Positions 32,852 through 43,500 of a DNA stretch of 64,000 bases are shown in pieces. The stretch spans positions 1,984,001-2,048,000 of the forward strand of contig OZ242179.1 of assembly GCA_965205735.1 (NCBI GenBank), read 5' to 3'. The translations under genes were made by a program, and so were the position numbers. Below the pieces are notes generated by a model, which did no database searches, was not told the DNA's origin, and saw nothing but the letters and a program-made list of their open reading frames with translations. This stretch comes from VXNE01 sp965205735 (GTDB lineage: Bacteria; Pseudomonadota; Gammaproteobacteria; Pseudomonadales; Azotimanducaceae). The stretch's first letter is position 1; every line of letters begins with the position of its first letter.

Positions 32852-33807
32852 GCCGTCCCCCCGTGCTCCAGGAACCACCGGTGGGTGTCCTCGAGCCCTT
32901 CGCGCAGGCCGATGCGCGGCCGCCAGCCGAGCTTGCGCAGGCGCGAGACGTCGAGCAGCTTGCGCGGCGTCCCGTCCGGCTTCGACGGATCGAAGGTGAG
33001 CGTGCCTTCGTAGCCGACGACATCGCGGACGTGGCCGGCCAGCTCCGCCACCGTGACGTCCTCGCCAGCGCCGATGTTGATCGGCTCCTCCCCGGCGTAG
33101 CGCTCGAGCACGTGCACGGCGGCCGCGGCGAGGTCGTCGACGTGCAGGAACTCGCGCCGCGGGCGGCCCGTGCCCCACACCGCGCAGCGGGGCCGCCCGG
33201 CGCGCCGCGCCTCGTGCATGCGCCGCATGAGCGCGGGCACGACGTGCGCCGTCGCCGGGTCGAAATTGTCGCCGGGGCCATAGAGGTTGCACGGCATCGC
33301 CGAGACGAAATCGCAGCCGTGCTGGCGCCGGTACGCCTGGCACAGCTTGACGCCGGCGATCTTCGCCACCGCGTACCACTGGTTGGTCGGCTCGAGCGGC
33401 CCGGACAGGAGCGCCGACTCGATGATCGGCTGCGGCGCCTCGCGGGGATAGATGCAGCTCGATCCGAGGAACAGCAGCCGGCCGACGCCGGCGCGGCGCG
33501 CGCCCTCGATCACGGCGGAGGCGATCGCCAGGTTGTCGTAGAGGAACTCGGCCGGGCGCGCCTCGTTGGCGAGGATGCCGCCGACCCGCGCCGCCGCCAG
33601 CACCACCGCGTCCGGCCGCGCATCGGCGAGCCATGCCTCGGCCTGGGCCTGGCGGCGCAGGTCGACGCCGGGCCAGGGCGCGGTCAGCACCCCGGCACCG
33701 GCACGCACGAGCGCGCGCGCAATGGCGGCGCCCACCATGCCGCGGTGGCCGGCGACGAACACGCTCCGGCCGCGGACGGGGAAGACGCGGCTAGGCGGGC
33801 TAGGCAC
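32848..33807 (-). CDS. fcl: GDP-L-fucose synthase
   Basis: The 319-residue short-chain dehydrogenase/epimerase carries out the last two steps of GDP-L-fucose synthesis, epimerisation and NADPH reduction of GDP-4-keto-6-deoxymannose. Evidence is VFVAGHRGMVGAAIARAL (NADP loop with the family-typical GHRGMVG), GSSCIYPREAPQPI, catalytic QWYAVAKIAG (Y-x-x-x-K), and CNLYGPGDNFDP near the substrate site. The length is normal. GTG 33807 gives a short extra N-terminus and overlaps the upstream glycosyltransferase by 8 bp. Also named wcaG in some genomes. Confidence 0.93.
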   Translation of the reverse strand: MPSPPSRVFPVRGRSVFVAGHRGMVGAAIARALVRAGAGVLTAPWPGVDLRRQAQAEAWLADARPDAVVLAAARVGGILANEARPAEFLYDNLAIASAVIEGARRAGVGRLLFLGSSCIYPREAPQPIIESALLSGPLEPTNQWYAVAKIAGVKLCQAYRRQHGCDFVSAMPCNLYGPGDNFDPATAHVVPALMRRMHEARRAGRPRCAVWGTGRPRREFLHVDDLAAAAVHVLERYAGEEPINIGAGEDVTVAELAGHVRDVVGYEGTLTFDPSKPDGTPRKLLDVSRLRKLGWRPRIGLREGLEDTHRWFLEHGGTA

Positions 33808-34669
33808 GGGTCCGACCCTCGCGTAGCGCCCGAGAGACGGCCGTCCGCCGATGCCGCCGCAGGGGCCACAACGGGGTCTCGGCCGCCGCCGCCGCCAGCG
33901 CGCGCAGCCGCAACGCCGCCGGCAGTTCCGGCCGCGCCGCGAAGCGCAGCAGCGCCGGAGGGCTGTTCATGCCGCGCAGCGCGAACGCCGGATACGCCGA
34001 GTCCGGGAACGCCGCCGGGTCCGGCGGACGCCAGGGCAGGCGGTGCAGGGCGATGCCGCGCTGCTTGCACAGCAGGCTGAACGCGCTCGTGTCGTGGCGG
34101 TGCGCGCGGAAACCCGGGTATTCCGGGGTCCCGCAGCGGCTCGGGGCGTCGCCGACGATGCGCGCGTCCTCGACCGCCCGCCGCCACGCGGCGACGAACT
34201 CGAAGCTCTCCGCGCAACGCCGCCAGGCCGAGATCCCGGCCAGCGCCTGGTGCGTGTCCGCGTAGCGCGGCGCGTCGCAGCCGAGCAGCACGAAGGCGTC
34301 GCGCTTGGTCCATTCCCGCTCCAGCGCGGAGCCGGCGAACGCCAGCAGCGGCCCGCCGCCGCGCCGCAGAAGCGCCGCGATCGCATCCACCGGGCCGGTG
34401 AAGAATACCCCGGCGTCCGCGTAGCACAGGCAGTCGTCCGCATCGAGCGTGCGCAGCGCCCGTTCGATCAGGTACGGCTTCCAGAGCCAGTATCCGCCGC
34501 CACGCGGCGCCGCCAGGAGCGCGGCGTGACGCCGCCGGAAGTCCGCGTCGAGGTCCGCCGGCGACCGCTCGAGCACGCGCGCGAAGCCCCCGTAGCGGCG
34601 CGCCGTCTCGCTCGACAGCCGCCGGTAGCGCGCGAACTCGCACGTCGCGTAGTTGACGAGCACGTTCAC
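33800..34669 (-). CDS. Putative glycosyltransferase (capsule-type)
   Basis: A 289-residue cytosolic protein starting VNVLVNYATCEFARYRRL. The motifs GGGYWLWKPYLIERALRTLD and CLCYADAGVFFTGPVD match a group of capsule and LPS transferases in which YWxWKPY and YxDAG are the conserved core. TPEYPGFRAHRHDTSAFSLL is a further conserved stretch. The exact CAZy family cannot be assigned from sequence alone. GTG 34669 overlaps the gmd stop (GTGA). The context suggests it adds one sugar of the fucosylated repeat unit. Confidence 0.75.
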   Translation of the reverse strand: MNVLVNYATCEFARYRRLSSETARRYGGFARVLERSPADLDADFRRRHAALLAAPRGGGYWLWKPYLIERALRTLDADDCLCYADAGVFFTGPVDAIAALLRRGGGPLLAFAGSALEREWTKRDAFVLLGCDAPRYADTHQALAGISAWRRCAESFEFVAAWRRAVEDARIVGDAPSRCGTPEYPGFRAHRHDTSAFSLLCKQRGIALHRLPWRPPDPAAFPDSAYPAFALRGMNSPPALLRFAARPELPAALRLRALAAAAAETPLWPLRRHRRTAVSRALREGRTRA

Positions 34670-35736
34670 CGCGGCACCGTCCCGGGCGCGCCGCCGCAGT
34701 CCAGCAGCGCAAGGTCCGCGCACACCATCTCGGCCACCAGCTCGCGGAAGGTGGTGCGCGGCCGCCAGCCGAGCACGCGGCGCGCCTTCGACGCATCGCC
34801 CACCAGCGCGTCCACCTCGGTCGGGCGGAAGTAGCGCGGATCGACCGCGATGCGCACCGCCCCGGTGCGCACGTCGCGCCCGCGCTCCGCCTCGCTCGCA
34901 CCCTCCCAGGCGATCTCCACGCCCGCTTCCGCGAACGCGAGCTCGGCGAACTCCCGCACCGTGTGCGCCTCACCCGTCGCCAGCACGTAATCGCCGGGCT
35001 CCTCATGGGTCGCGATGCGCCACATGCCCTCGACGTGGTCGCGCGCGTGTCCCCAGTCGCGCCGCGCGTCGAGGTTGCCGAGATACAGCGTCTCCGCACG
35101 ACCGAGCGCGATCGCGGCCGCTGCGCGGGTTATCTTGCGCGTCACGAACGTCTCGCCGCGCAGCGGGCTCTCGTGGTTGAACAGGATGCCGTTCGAGGCG
35201 TGCATGGCGTACGCCTCGCGGTAGTTGACGGTCATCCAGTAGGCGTAGAGCTTGGCCGCCGCGTAGGGGCTGCGCGGCGCGAACGGCGTCGTCTCGTCCT
35301 GCGGGCACGCGTCGGCGTTGCCGTAGAGTTCCGAGGTCGAGGCCTGGTAGAAGCGCACCGACCGCTCGGCCTTGAGGATGCGCAGCGCCTCGAGCAGGCG
35401 CAGCGCGCCGAGCGCGTTGACGTCCGCCGTGTACTGCGGCAGCTCGAAGCTCACCTGCACGTGGCTCGCAGCGCCGAGGTTGTAGATCTCGTCCGGCGCC
35501 GTCTCCGCCACCAGCCGGATGAGGTTCGCGCTGTCGGCGAGGTCCCCGTAGTGCAGGAAGAAGCGCCCGCCCGGCTCGTGCGGGTCCCGGTAGAGGTGGT
35601 CGATGCGGGCGGTGTTGAACGACGAGGAGCGCCGCTTGACGCCGTGCACGACGTAGCCCTTGCCGAGCAGCAGCTCGGCGAGATACGCGCCGTCCTGGCC
35701 GGTCACGCCGGTGATCAGGGCCACCCGCGCGCTCAC
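34666..35736 (-). CDS. gmd: GDP-mannose 4,6-dehydratase
   Basis: The 356-residue enzyme converts GDP-mannose to GDP-4-keto-6-deoxymannose. Diagnostic features are ALITGVTGQDGAYLAELLLG, VHGVKRRSSSFNTARIDHLY, FYQASTSELYG, YAAAKLYAYWMTVNYREAY (Tyr/Lys catalytic pair), and NHESPLRGETFVTRKITRA. All are typical of Gmd. Together with ManC and Fcl of the same locus it completes GDP-L-fucose synthesis from mannose-1-phosphate. GTG 35736 overlaps the stop of the phosphoglycosyl transferase gene (GTGA). Confidence 0.95.
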   Translation of the reverse strand: MSARVALITGVTGQDGAYLAELLLGKGYVVHGVKRRSSSFNTARIDHLYRDPHEPGGRFFLHYGDLADSANLIRLVAETAPDEIYNLGAASHVQVSFELPQYTADVNALGALRLLEALRILKAERSVRFYQASTSELYGNADACPQDETTPFAPRSPYAAAKLYAYWMTVNYREAYAMHASNGILFNHESPLRGETFVTRKITRAAAAIALGRAETLYLGNLDARRDWGHARDHVEGMWRIATHEEPGDYVLATGEAHTVREFAELAFAEAGVEIAWEGASEAERGRDVRTGAVRIAVDPRYFRPTEVDALVGDASKARRVLGWRPRTTFRELVAEMVCADLALLDCGGAPGTVPR

Positions 35737-37391
35737 GCGTCCCCCCGCACGGCCCGCCCCCCGGCGGCCAGCCGCCGGCACAGGCGACGTGCCGCGCCCC
35801 ACAACCGCTCGCCCACGCTGCGCCGAACGAGCCGCAGCGCCGCCTGCCGGCTGCGGCGCAGCGTTCTCACGGTCAGCCACACCGGCAAGGGCACCAGCGC
35901 CGCGTCCGCCGGCTCCGGCGCGAGCCCGGGGAACGTCTCGACGCGGACGGCGGCGTGGCGCATCACTTCCTTCTCCACCTCGTAGAGCAGGTAGTTGTCC
36001 GGACACGCGGCCCGCGGCGGCACGAGCGCCGCCAGCGCCGGGAAGTCCCGGTAGCGCGCCACCGCGAAGCGGCGCCCCGCGTCGCGCTGGAACGCGCGCC
36101 AGTAGCGATCGTTGCGCTCGTCTGACAGCACGTACACGGCGCTCCCCGCCGGCACGCCGAGGCGGTCGAGGCGCCGGGCGATGCGCGCCGGCCGCGTCAG
36201 CCACCCGAGCGGCCCGTAGCGGCGGTCGCCGCGGCGCACGTGCACCGCCGCGAAGCACCCCTCCCCGCCGAGCGCGGCGACCACCGGCGCGGCCAGGGCG
36301 CGCGCGCGCGCGGAAGGGACCAGGCGCAGTTCCAGTGCCGGCCCGCCGGTTTGCGGCAGGTCGCGGGCGTGCACGTCCGCGCGCACGCGCCGCTCGACCA
36401 GCGGGCAGTCCCGCTCCGCGGCGGGAAGCCGCTCGCCGGGTCCGAGCACGAATGGAGTCGACGACGCGGGCGGTGGCGCGCACGCCAGCGGCAGGGGGCG
36501 TTCGGCGCCGTCGGCCGCCACCAGGCGGCTCGCCGCCAAGTCGAAGTAGGTGTCCCAGCGCCACGTCCGGGCGACCCCCAGGTTGTGCGCCGCCGAGAGC
36601 CGCAGCGGCGGCAGCACGGCGAGCCGCCCGAGCGCATCCGCCTCGCGCAGCAGGCAGGCCAGGTTGCCCATCTGGTGGTTCATGCCCGGCGCCGTCGCGG
36701 CCCCGTCCCGATAACGGAGGTAGCGCCGCCCGCGCGGCCGCCGTGCCGGCGCGCCGCCAAGGCCGGGTTCCCGGTGCGGACGGCGCGGGCGGGACACGGC
36801 CTCCGCCAGCACCCGCAGCAGGCACGCCGCGCACAACTTGATGTCCAGCCACGGCCCCATGGCGTCGATGTAGAGCAGGTCGTAGCGCAGTTTCTGACGC
36901 GGCGTCGCCGCCGCCCCGCGCCGCGCCTGGGCGAGGCCGGCGATGCCGGGACGCACGGCGAGGCGCCGCGCGAACCCGGGTGCGGCGCGCTCGCAGCGCG
37001 GCGCGAGTTCCGGGCGCTCGGGCCGCGGACCCACCAGGCTCATCTCGCCGCGCAGCACGTTCAGCGCCTGCGGCAGCTCGTCGAGGCGCAGTCGCCGCAG
37101 CACGCGGCCCACGGGCGTCGCGCGCCGGTCCGGATGCGCCGCCCACACGGGGCCGGTGGCGTCTTCCGAATCCACCGGCATGGTGCGGAACTTCACCAGA
37201 TCGAAGACCCGGCCGCCCAGGCCCAGGCGGCGCTGGCGGTAGAGCACCGGCCCGCCGTCGCCGAGCTTCACCGCCAACGGCACGGCGATCACGAGCGCGA
37301 GCCAGAGCGGCGCCAGCAACACCCCGGCGACACACAGCGCCGCCAGGTCGAACGGGCGCTTGTACGTTGCCCCGCGAATCTGCCTCGGCAT
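35733..37391 (-). CDS. Phosphoglycosyl transferase - fucosyltransferase-like fusion
   Basis: The product has 552 residues. The N-terminal 210 residues are a polyprenyl-phosphate sugar-phosphate transferase of the WbaP/WcaJ C-terminal type: one membrane segment (LAALCVAGVLLAPLWLALVI), then GPVLYRQRRLG, FDLVKFRTM, RRLRLDELPQALNVLRGEMS and LVGPRPERPEL. It would start the glycan on undecaprenyl phosphate. Residues about 250-520 resemble GT-B fucosyltransferases of the NodZ/O-FucT kind, with the signature FAAVHVRRGDRRYG (HxRxGD) near residue 384. The ATG at 37391 (MPRQIRGATYKRPFD) fits the family; a longer frame to 37598 runs through repeat DNA. It is the first gene of the cluster. Confidence 0.82.
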   Translation of the reverse strand: MPRQIRGATYKRPFDLAALCVAGVLLAPLWLALVIAVPLAVKLGDGGPVLYRQRRLGLGGRVFDLVKFRTMPVDSEDATGPVWAAHPDRRATPVGRVLRRLRLDELPQALNVLRGEMSLVGPRPERPELAPRCERAAPGFARRLAVRPGIAGLAQARRGAAATPRQKLRYDLLYIDAMGPWLDIKLCAACLLRVLAEAVSRPRRPHREPGLGGAPARRPRGRRYLRYRDGAATAPGMNHQMGNLACLLREADALGRLAVLPPLRLSAAHNLGVARTWRWDTYFDLAASRLVAADGAERPLPLACAPPPASSTPFVLGPGERLPAAERDCPLVERRVRADVHARDLPQTGGPALELRLVPSARARALAAPVVAALGGEGCFAAVHVRRGDRRYGPLGWLTRPARIARRLDRLGVPAGSAVYVLSDERNDRYWRAFQRDAGRRFAVARYRDFPALAALVPPRAACPDNYLLYEVEKEVMRHAAVRVETFPGLAPEPADAALVPLPVWLTVRTLRRSRQAALRLVRRSVGERLWGAARRLCRRLAAGGRAVRGDA

Positions 37392-37432
37392 GAGGCGCGT
37401 CCCGCCGTCGGAGGCTTGCACGGATTCGGCAC

Positions 37433-37545
37433 GGGGCGACGGCGCGCCCCGCGGGCGCGATAGCGTCGCCCCTACACGTTCCGGCCCGTCGCCGGGGGCC
37501 TGCACAGGCTCGGCACGGGTGTCCGTAGGGGACGGGCTTGTCCCG
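37433..37545. repeat. REP-like palindromic repeats downstream of giant gene A
   Basis: Two palindromes lie in the 184-bp gap: GGGGCGAC paired with GTCGCCCC (about 37436-37473), and GGGACGGGCTTGTCCCGC at 37528-37545. The second, with its flank CATCCGCC and CTAGCGCC, recurs after giant gene B at 52240-52315. No poly-T run follows, so they look like REP-type repeats more than simple terminators. Confidence 0.6.
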
Positions 37546-37575
37546 CCCCGTGCCGGAACATCCGCCGTGGCCCGG

Positions 37576-40500
37576 CTAGCGCCCATCGGCCGCCACATCC
37601 ACCCAGGCGCGCTCGGGCCACGCGACCGTCGTGCCGTCCGGCAGCGGGTTGTCGGCCACCCACACCCAGCGCAACTTCGTCAGCCGGCCGAGGCCGTCCA
37701 GCGTCGCCAGCCGGTTGCCCGACAGCTTGAGCCACACCAGACGCCCGACGTCGCCGAGCGGGGTGACATCGAACACCGCGTTGCCGTCGAGGTCCAGGCG
37801 CGCCAGCGCATGGAGGTCAGCGAGCGCCGTCACGTCCGATACGCGGTTGCCGGAGAGGCCCAGGTACTCCAGGTTCGGCAGCGCGCCGAGCGGCCACAGG
37901 TCCTCCACCGCGTTGTCCGAAAGCTCCAGCACCCGCAGCCGCGGCAGACCGGCCAGCGCCGTCACGTCCGTGACGCGGTTGCCGGACAGGTCCAGCACGC
38001 GCAGTTCGGCCAGACCCGACAGCGGCCACAGGTCCTCGACGGCGTTGTCCGACAGGTCCAGGCGCTCGAGGTCCCCGAGCAGCGCCAGCGGACCCGCGTC
38101 CGTCACCGCGTTGCCGGCCAGGTTCACGCGCCGCAGTTGCGGCACCGCGCCCAGACCCGTCAGGTCCTTCACCGCGCGCCGCGGCGCGGCGAGCGTCGCC
38201 GCGACCGGGCCCGGCGCATGGCGCAGCGCATCCGCCAGCGCCGCTTCCAGACCCGGCGCGCCTTCCAGTTTTGGCGCGGCGTTTGCTTCGGGCCGTTCGG
38301 GCGAGCGGTCCATCGTGGACGCGTCTGGCGTCCCGTCCCCGGGCTCGGCCAGCGCCAGCGCCTCGAACGGCGCCACCGCCGACCCATCCCGGCCGCCGAG
38401 CGGCGCCGCCGCCGACGGCACGTACGCCAGCCGCACCGCGCCCGTCGCCGGCTCGGCCAGTTCCAGCAGCAGCGCGCGGCCCGCCGTCCAGGCGCCCGTC
38501 AGCGCCAGCCGGCGGCCGTCCGCCAGCACCGCGAAGTCGGAAGTCGACGGCGCGAACGACGCGTCCAGCGGCGCATCGAAGCGCACCGACGCGTCCCGCC
38601 CCGACACCGTCGCCGACACCGGCGCGGGACCCGACGACGCGGCCGCCGTCACCGTCACCATCAGGTCCGGCACCTTGAAGCCGAAGTCCAGAGCGTCCGC
38701 CGGCCGACGCACCGCGTGCTCGACCTTGTATTCGCCCGGCTGCGTGTCCTTCGACGCCGACACGTCGGCATCCTCCGCGTAGCTCCAGCCGTAGAACCCG
38801 GCGGCGGTATCGCTCTCGGGCCCTTGCGTCGCGAACTCCAGGTGCGACCCGGCGCCGCCGGAGATCGCCACCGTCAGACCCTTGTCCGCCTCCGGCTTGA
38901 TGCCCACGTTGTGCGGAGTCAGGACATCCTCTTCGTTCACCGTCTCCGTGCTGTACGGAGGCTTTGTCAGCGACACCCAGTAGCGTCCCGAGGCGCCGCC
39001 GGCCCGGATCGTCAGGGTGTTCGGATTCAACTTCGCGCCGTGCGCCGCCGTCTCCGCCGCCAGGCAGCGCACCCCGGCGTCCTCCGTGTGCCGACCGCCG
39101 ACGTTGCAGTTGTGGTCCCCGATCACGTCGGCGAGATCGTCGCCGTCGTGGTTCCGGCAGTCGAGCAGATCCTTCTCGTTGCCGACGCACGACGCGTCGT
39201 CCAGCAACGTCTTGAACTTCTTGCCGGCGCCGCCGAAGTGCGAGTTCCAGAACACCCGCTCCGCCCCCGCGTAGCCCATCTGCCGGCAGACCACGTTGCC
39301 GTCGCCGTTGCTCCAGTAGTCGTCGCACACCGTGCTCCACTCGCCGTCGTCGTTCTGGATCTCCACCCGGCCCTCGGTGAGCCGATCCGCATCCGTTGTC
39401 TTGTCCTGTTCCGTGCACTTCAGCACGTCGTCCACGGTTCGGCACAGCCGCAGCAGGCTGCCCTCCGACAGCGTCACCGTCGCCGCCGTCGTCGACACCG
39501 CGATGCGCGCGTCCTGGTCCGCCGGCGCCGCCAGCTTCACCTTGAACGTCTCGTCGGCGTCATCCACCTCGTCGTCCGCCGTCGCGATCTCCGGCAGCGC
39601 CACGCGCGAGCGCAGCACGCCGCCGCCGCCGGCGAAGTCCGCGAACGGCAGCTCCACCGTCTCCGCCGCCAGCGCCGTGTAGTCCGTGCCCGCCGTCGCC
39701 GCGCCGTCTCCCGTCGACGCCTCCGTCGAGGCGATCGCCTCCGCCCGCGTCACCGTCCCGAACAGCCGCGCCATGTGCGCCGCCGTGTCGAACGTGCCCT
39801 CCTCCGTCTCCGCCGCCGCGCGCAACTGCGCGCTTCTCCCTTCGATCACCCGCAACGTCGCCGGCTCCAGCGTCACCGTCACCAGGTCGCCGTCGTCGTC
39901 GCGCACCGCCAGCGCCGCGCTCGCCGCGTCCGGGTCCACCGCGTAGCCCGTGCCGGAATCGACCGTCACCGTCACCGTGCCGTGCGTATCGTCGACCGTG
40001 TCCGCCGCGGTGATCGGCGTGTAGGCCGCCGTCGACTCGCCCGCCTCGAACGTCACCGTCGCCGCCGTGGCGGCTGCGAACGTGCTGGTGTCCGCCACCG
40101 ACACGTCCACGATCAGTTCTTCGTCCGTCAGGCCGACGCGGGTCAGCGACCACTGGTATTCCGGCGCGTCCACGGCGGCCTCGGCCTCGTACAGGAAGTC
40201 GTCCATCGCACCGGCGGGCGCCGCGATCGACACCGTCGGGTCGTCGTCGTCGCGCACCGTTAGGGTGAGCGCCGGCGCCGGCGCCGTCACCGCGGCGTCG
40301 CTCGCCGTCGCCTCGATCTCCACCTCCGCGTCGCCGTCGTCGATCTCGTTGTCCACCGCCTCGACGGTCAGCGTCTCCGACGCCGTGGCCGCGCTCGCCG
40401 CGAAGGTGAACGTCGTCCCGTCCGGGAACGCGATCCGGTCCGAGTCCGTCGAAAGCGTCACCGTGAACGGCATGTCGTGCATCGGGGCCACCGCCGCCGT

Positions 40501-43500
40501 CACCGTCGCCGTGTCGCCCTCGTCGAGGTCGTCGTCCGACAGCGTCAGCGTCACCGACGGGCCCTCCGCGATGGTCGCCGTGCCCGTCTCGCCGCTCGAC
40601 TTGAGCGCGATCCGCGCGTTCGTCGTCCCCGGCAGCGACAGGGTCAGCGTGAAGTCCTCGGGGTCCTCGCCGTCGTTCATGTCCGCCGTCGTCTGCACCG
40701 ACACGTTGCCGGTCCAGCGGCCGCCTCCGGGCGTGCCGGGCACCGCCTCGAACGTGTCGAGCGCCACCGGCCCGTCGAACGCCGTGTAGTCCGAAGCCGC
40801 CATCGCCGAACCGTCCGCCGTCCGCGCCGTCACCGCCACTTCGGTCAACCCGAACAGCCGCGCCAGATCGCCGACCGCCGTCAGCGTGCCGTCCGAGTTC
40901 TCCGCCTTCGCGCCGAACTCCGCGGCCATGCCCTCCGGCACCGTGATCGCGGCGTCGATCGACACCTCGAGCAGCGGGCCGTCGTCGTCGCGCACGTCCA
41001 CCGACGCGCTCGCCGCGTCCGGGTCCACCGCGTACCCCGTCCCGGAATCGACCGTCACCGTCACCGTGCCGTGCCCCTCGTCGTCGTCGTCGTTGGTGAC
41101 CGGCGTGTAGGACGTCGTGTCCATCCCGGCGCCGAAGGCCACGGTCGGCGCCGCGCCGGCCGTGAACGCGCCGGTGTCGCTCACCGACAGGTCCACCGTC
41201 AGGGCATCTTCCGTCAGCCCCGCGCGCGTCAGCTCCCACTTGTTCCCGGAGGCCTCGTGCTCGAACAGGTGGCCGGTGTCCCGCACGATCCCCGGCGCCG
41301 CGATCGAAACCCGCTGCAGGTCGTCGTCCAGCACGGTCAGCACCACGGGCGCGGGGGGCGCCACATCGGTGACGCTCGGCGTGCCCGTCAGCGTGATCGA
41401 TACGTCGCCGTCGTCGTCGTCGTTGGAGATGGCGCGGATAGTCACCGTACCCGTCGGGGCCGCCTGGTTCGCCGCGAACGTCAGCGTGGTTCCGCCCACG
41501 AACTCCCAGCGATCATCGTCGTCCGACATGCCGGCGACCGTCACCGTGAACGCGGCGTCGTGGGTCGGCTCCACCGACGCCGTCACCGTCGCCGTCGCAC
41601 CCTCGGCGAGCTCCTCGGGGGCCACCGACAGCGTCAGCGCCGGGCCCTCCGTGATGGTCGCCGTGCCCGTCTCGTCGCCCGACTTGAGGGCGATCCGCGC
41701 GTTCGTCGTCGCCGGCAGCGACAGGGTCAGCGTGAAGTCCTCGGGGTCCTCGCCGTCGTTCATGTCCGCCGTCGTCTGCACCGACACGTTGCCGGTCCAG
41801 CGGCCGCCTCCGGGCGTGCCGGTCACCGCCTCGAACGTGCCCAGCGCCACCGACCCGTCGAACGCCGTGTAGTCCGAGTCCGCCATCGCCGAACCGTCGG
41901 CCGACCGCGCGTTCACCGTCACTTCGGTCAACCCGGAGAACACCCGCGCCAGGTCGCCCGCCGCCGTCAGCGTGCCGTCCGAGTTCTCCGCCTTCGCGCC
42001 GAACGCCGCGGTCCTGCCCTCCGACACCGTGACCGCGGCGTCGATCGACACCTCGAGCAGCGTGCCGTCGTCGTCGCGCAGGTTCGCCGACGCCGAGGCC
42101 GCGGCCGCATCGACGACATAGCCGGGCCCCTCAAGGAGCGTGACCGTCACCGTCCCGTGGGGCTCGTCGGCGGCGTCCGCCACCACCGGCGCGAACAGGA
42201 CTTCCGCCGCGTCCACGACACGGGCGACGACCCCGTCGTCGACGAAGTCGCCGGCGCCGTCGCTCACCCGCAGCGACACCGCGAACGCGTCCATGGCGCC
42301 GCCGCGGCGGTGGATGCGGAACGCGCCGGCGGCGGCGTCCGCCGCCTCGTGCTCGAACAGGTAACCCCCGGCCGCGCCCGGCGGCGGTGCGATGGACACC
42401 GTCGGGCGCCCGTCGTCGTCGACGACGGTCAGGGTGAGCGTGGCCGGCACGGCGACCGCGTCGGTGCTCGCCATCAGCGAGAAGTCGATGTCGACATCGC
42501 CGTCGACCAGCGCGTTGTCGGCGGCGGTCACACTCAGAGCGTTCGCGCTCGCCGCCGCGCTCGCCGCGAAACGCAGTTCGCCGCTGGTGAAATCGTGGCG
42601 GTCCGAGGCCGGCGCGGTCACCGTGATCGTGAACGGGTCCGGATGCATCGGGTACACGCTCGCCGTCAGCGTCGCCGCGCCCCCCTCCACGACCGATTCG
42701 CGGTCGAACCGCGCCGTCACCGCCGGCCCTTCGGTGACCGTCACCACGCTGCGCGCGCCCGGCACCACGCGCTCGTCCGGGATGCCCATGCGGAAATTAT
42801 TGAACTCGATCCGAAACGTCTCGTCGGCGTCGGCGACCTCGTCCTCCAGCACCGGCACCGGCACCGCCGCGACGCGCGCCGTCAGGCCGTCGCCGAGGGG
42901 CGTCGGAACGAAGTCCGCGAACGCGAGCCGCGTCTCGGTCTCCTCCGCGAGGTAGTCGCCGGCCGTCCCCGTGGCCTCGCCGTCGGTCCCCGAGACCACG
43001 ACCGGCAGGTAGTGCAGCCCGAACACCCGGTCGAGGTCGCCGGGCTCGGTGAACGTGCCGTCGCGCACGGTCGCCGCCACCACGTCGACCGCGGCATGCT
43101 CGCCCTCTGCCACCAACAGGTCCGTCGGGTCCAGCGACACGGTCATCAGCGGCATGCCGTCGTCGTCGCGCACCAGGGCCACCGCGGCGCGTACGCCGAG
43201 GACCTCGTAGCCCGACCCGTCGAGCAGCGTGACCGTGACGCCGCCGTGGCGCTCGTCGACCGTGTCGACCTCGATGGGCGCGCTGGCCGCCGTCGCCTCG
43301 CCCGCCTCGAACGTGACCGTCTGCGCCGCTTCGCCGGACTCGGGCACGAAGTCGCCAGGACCGCTCTCCGCGACCGTCACGTTCACGGCCAGCGCCGCGT
43401 CGGTGGGCGCCGTCCGGGTCAACAGCCAGGCGTTTTCCGGGGCTGCGCTCTCGTCCTCGAACAGGTGGCCGCCGTTGCGCGCCGGGAGCGGAACGGCGAT

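Noticed and set aside
37528..37545. Rho-independent terminator after giant gene A
   Set aside because: The stem is only five base pairs, no T-run follows, and the same unit recurs next to the leader of another gene, so a repeat element is more likely.
37392..37598. N-terminal extension of the phosphoglycosyl transferase to 621 residues
   Set aside because: The extension runs through palindromic repeat DNA and is low in complexity; family similarity begins at MPRQIRGATYKRP.
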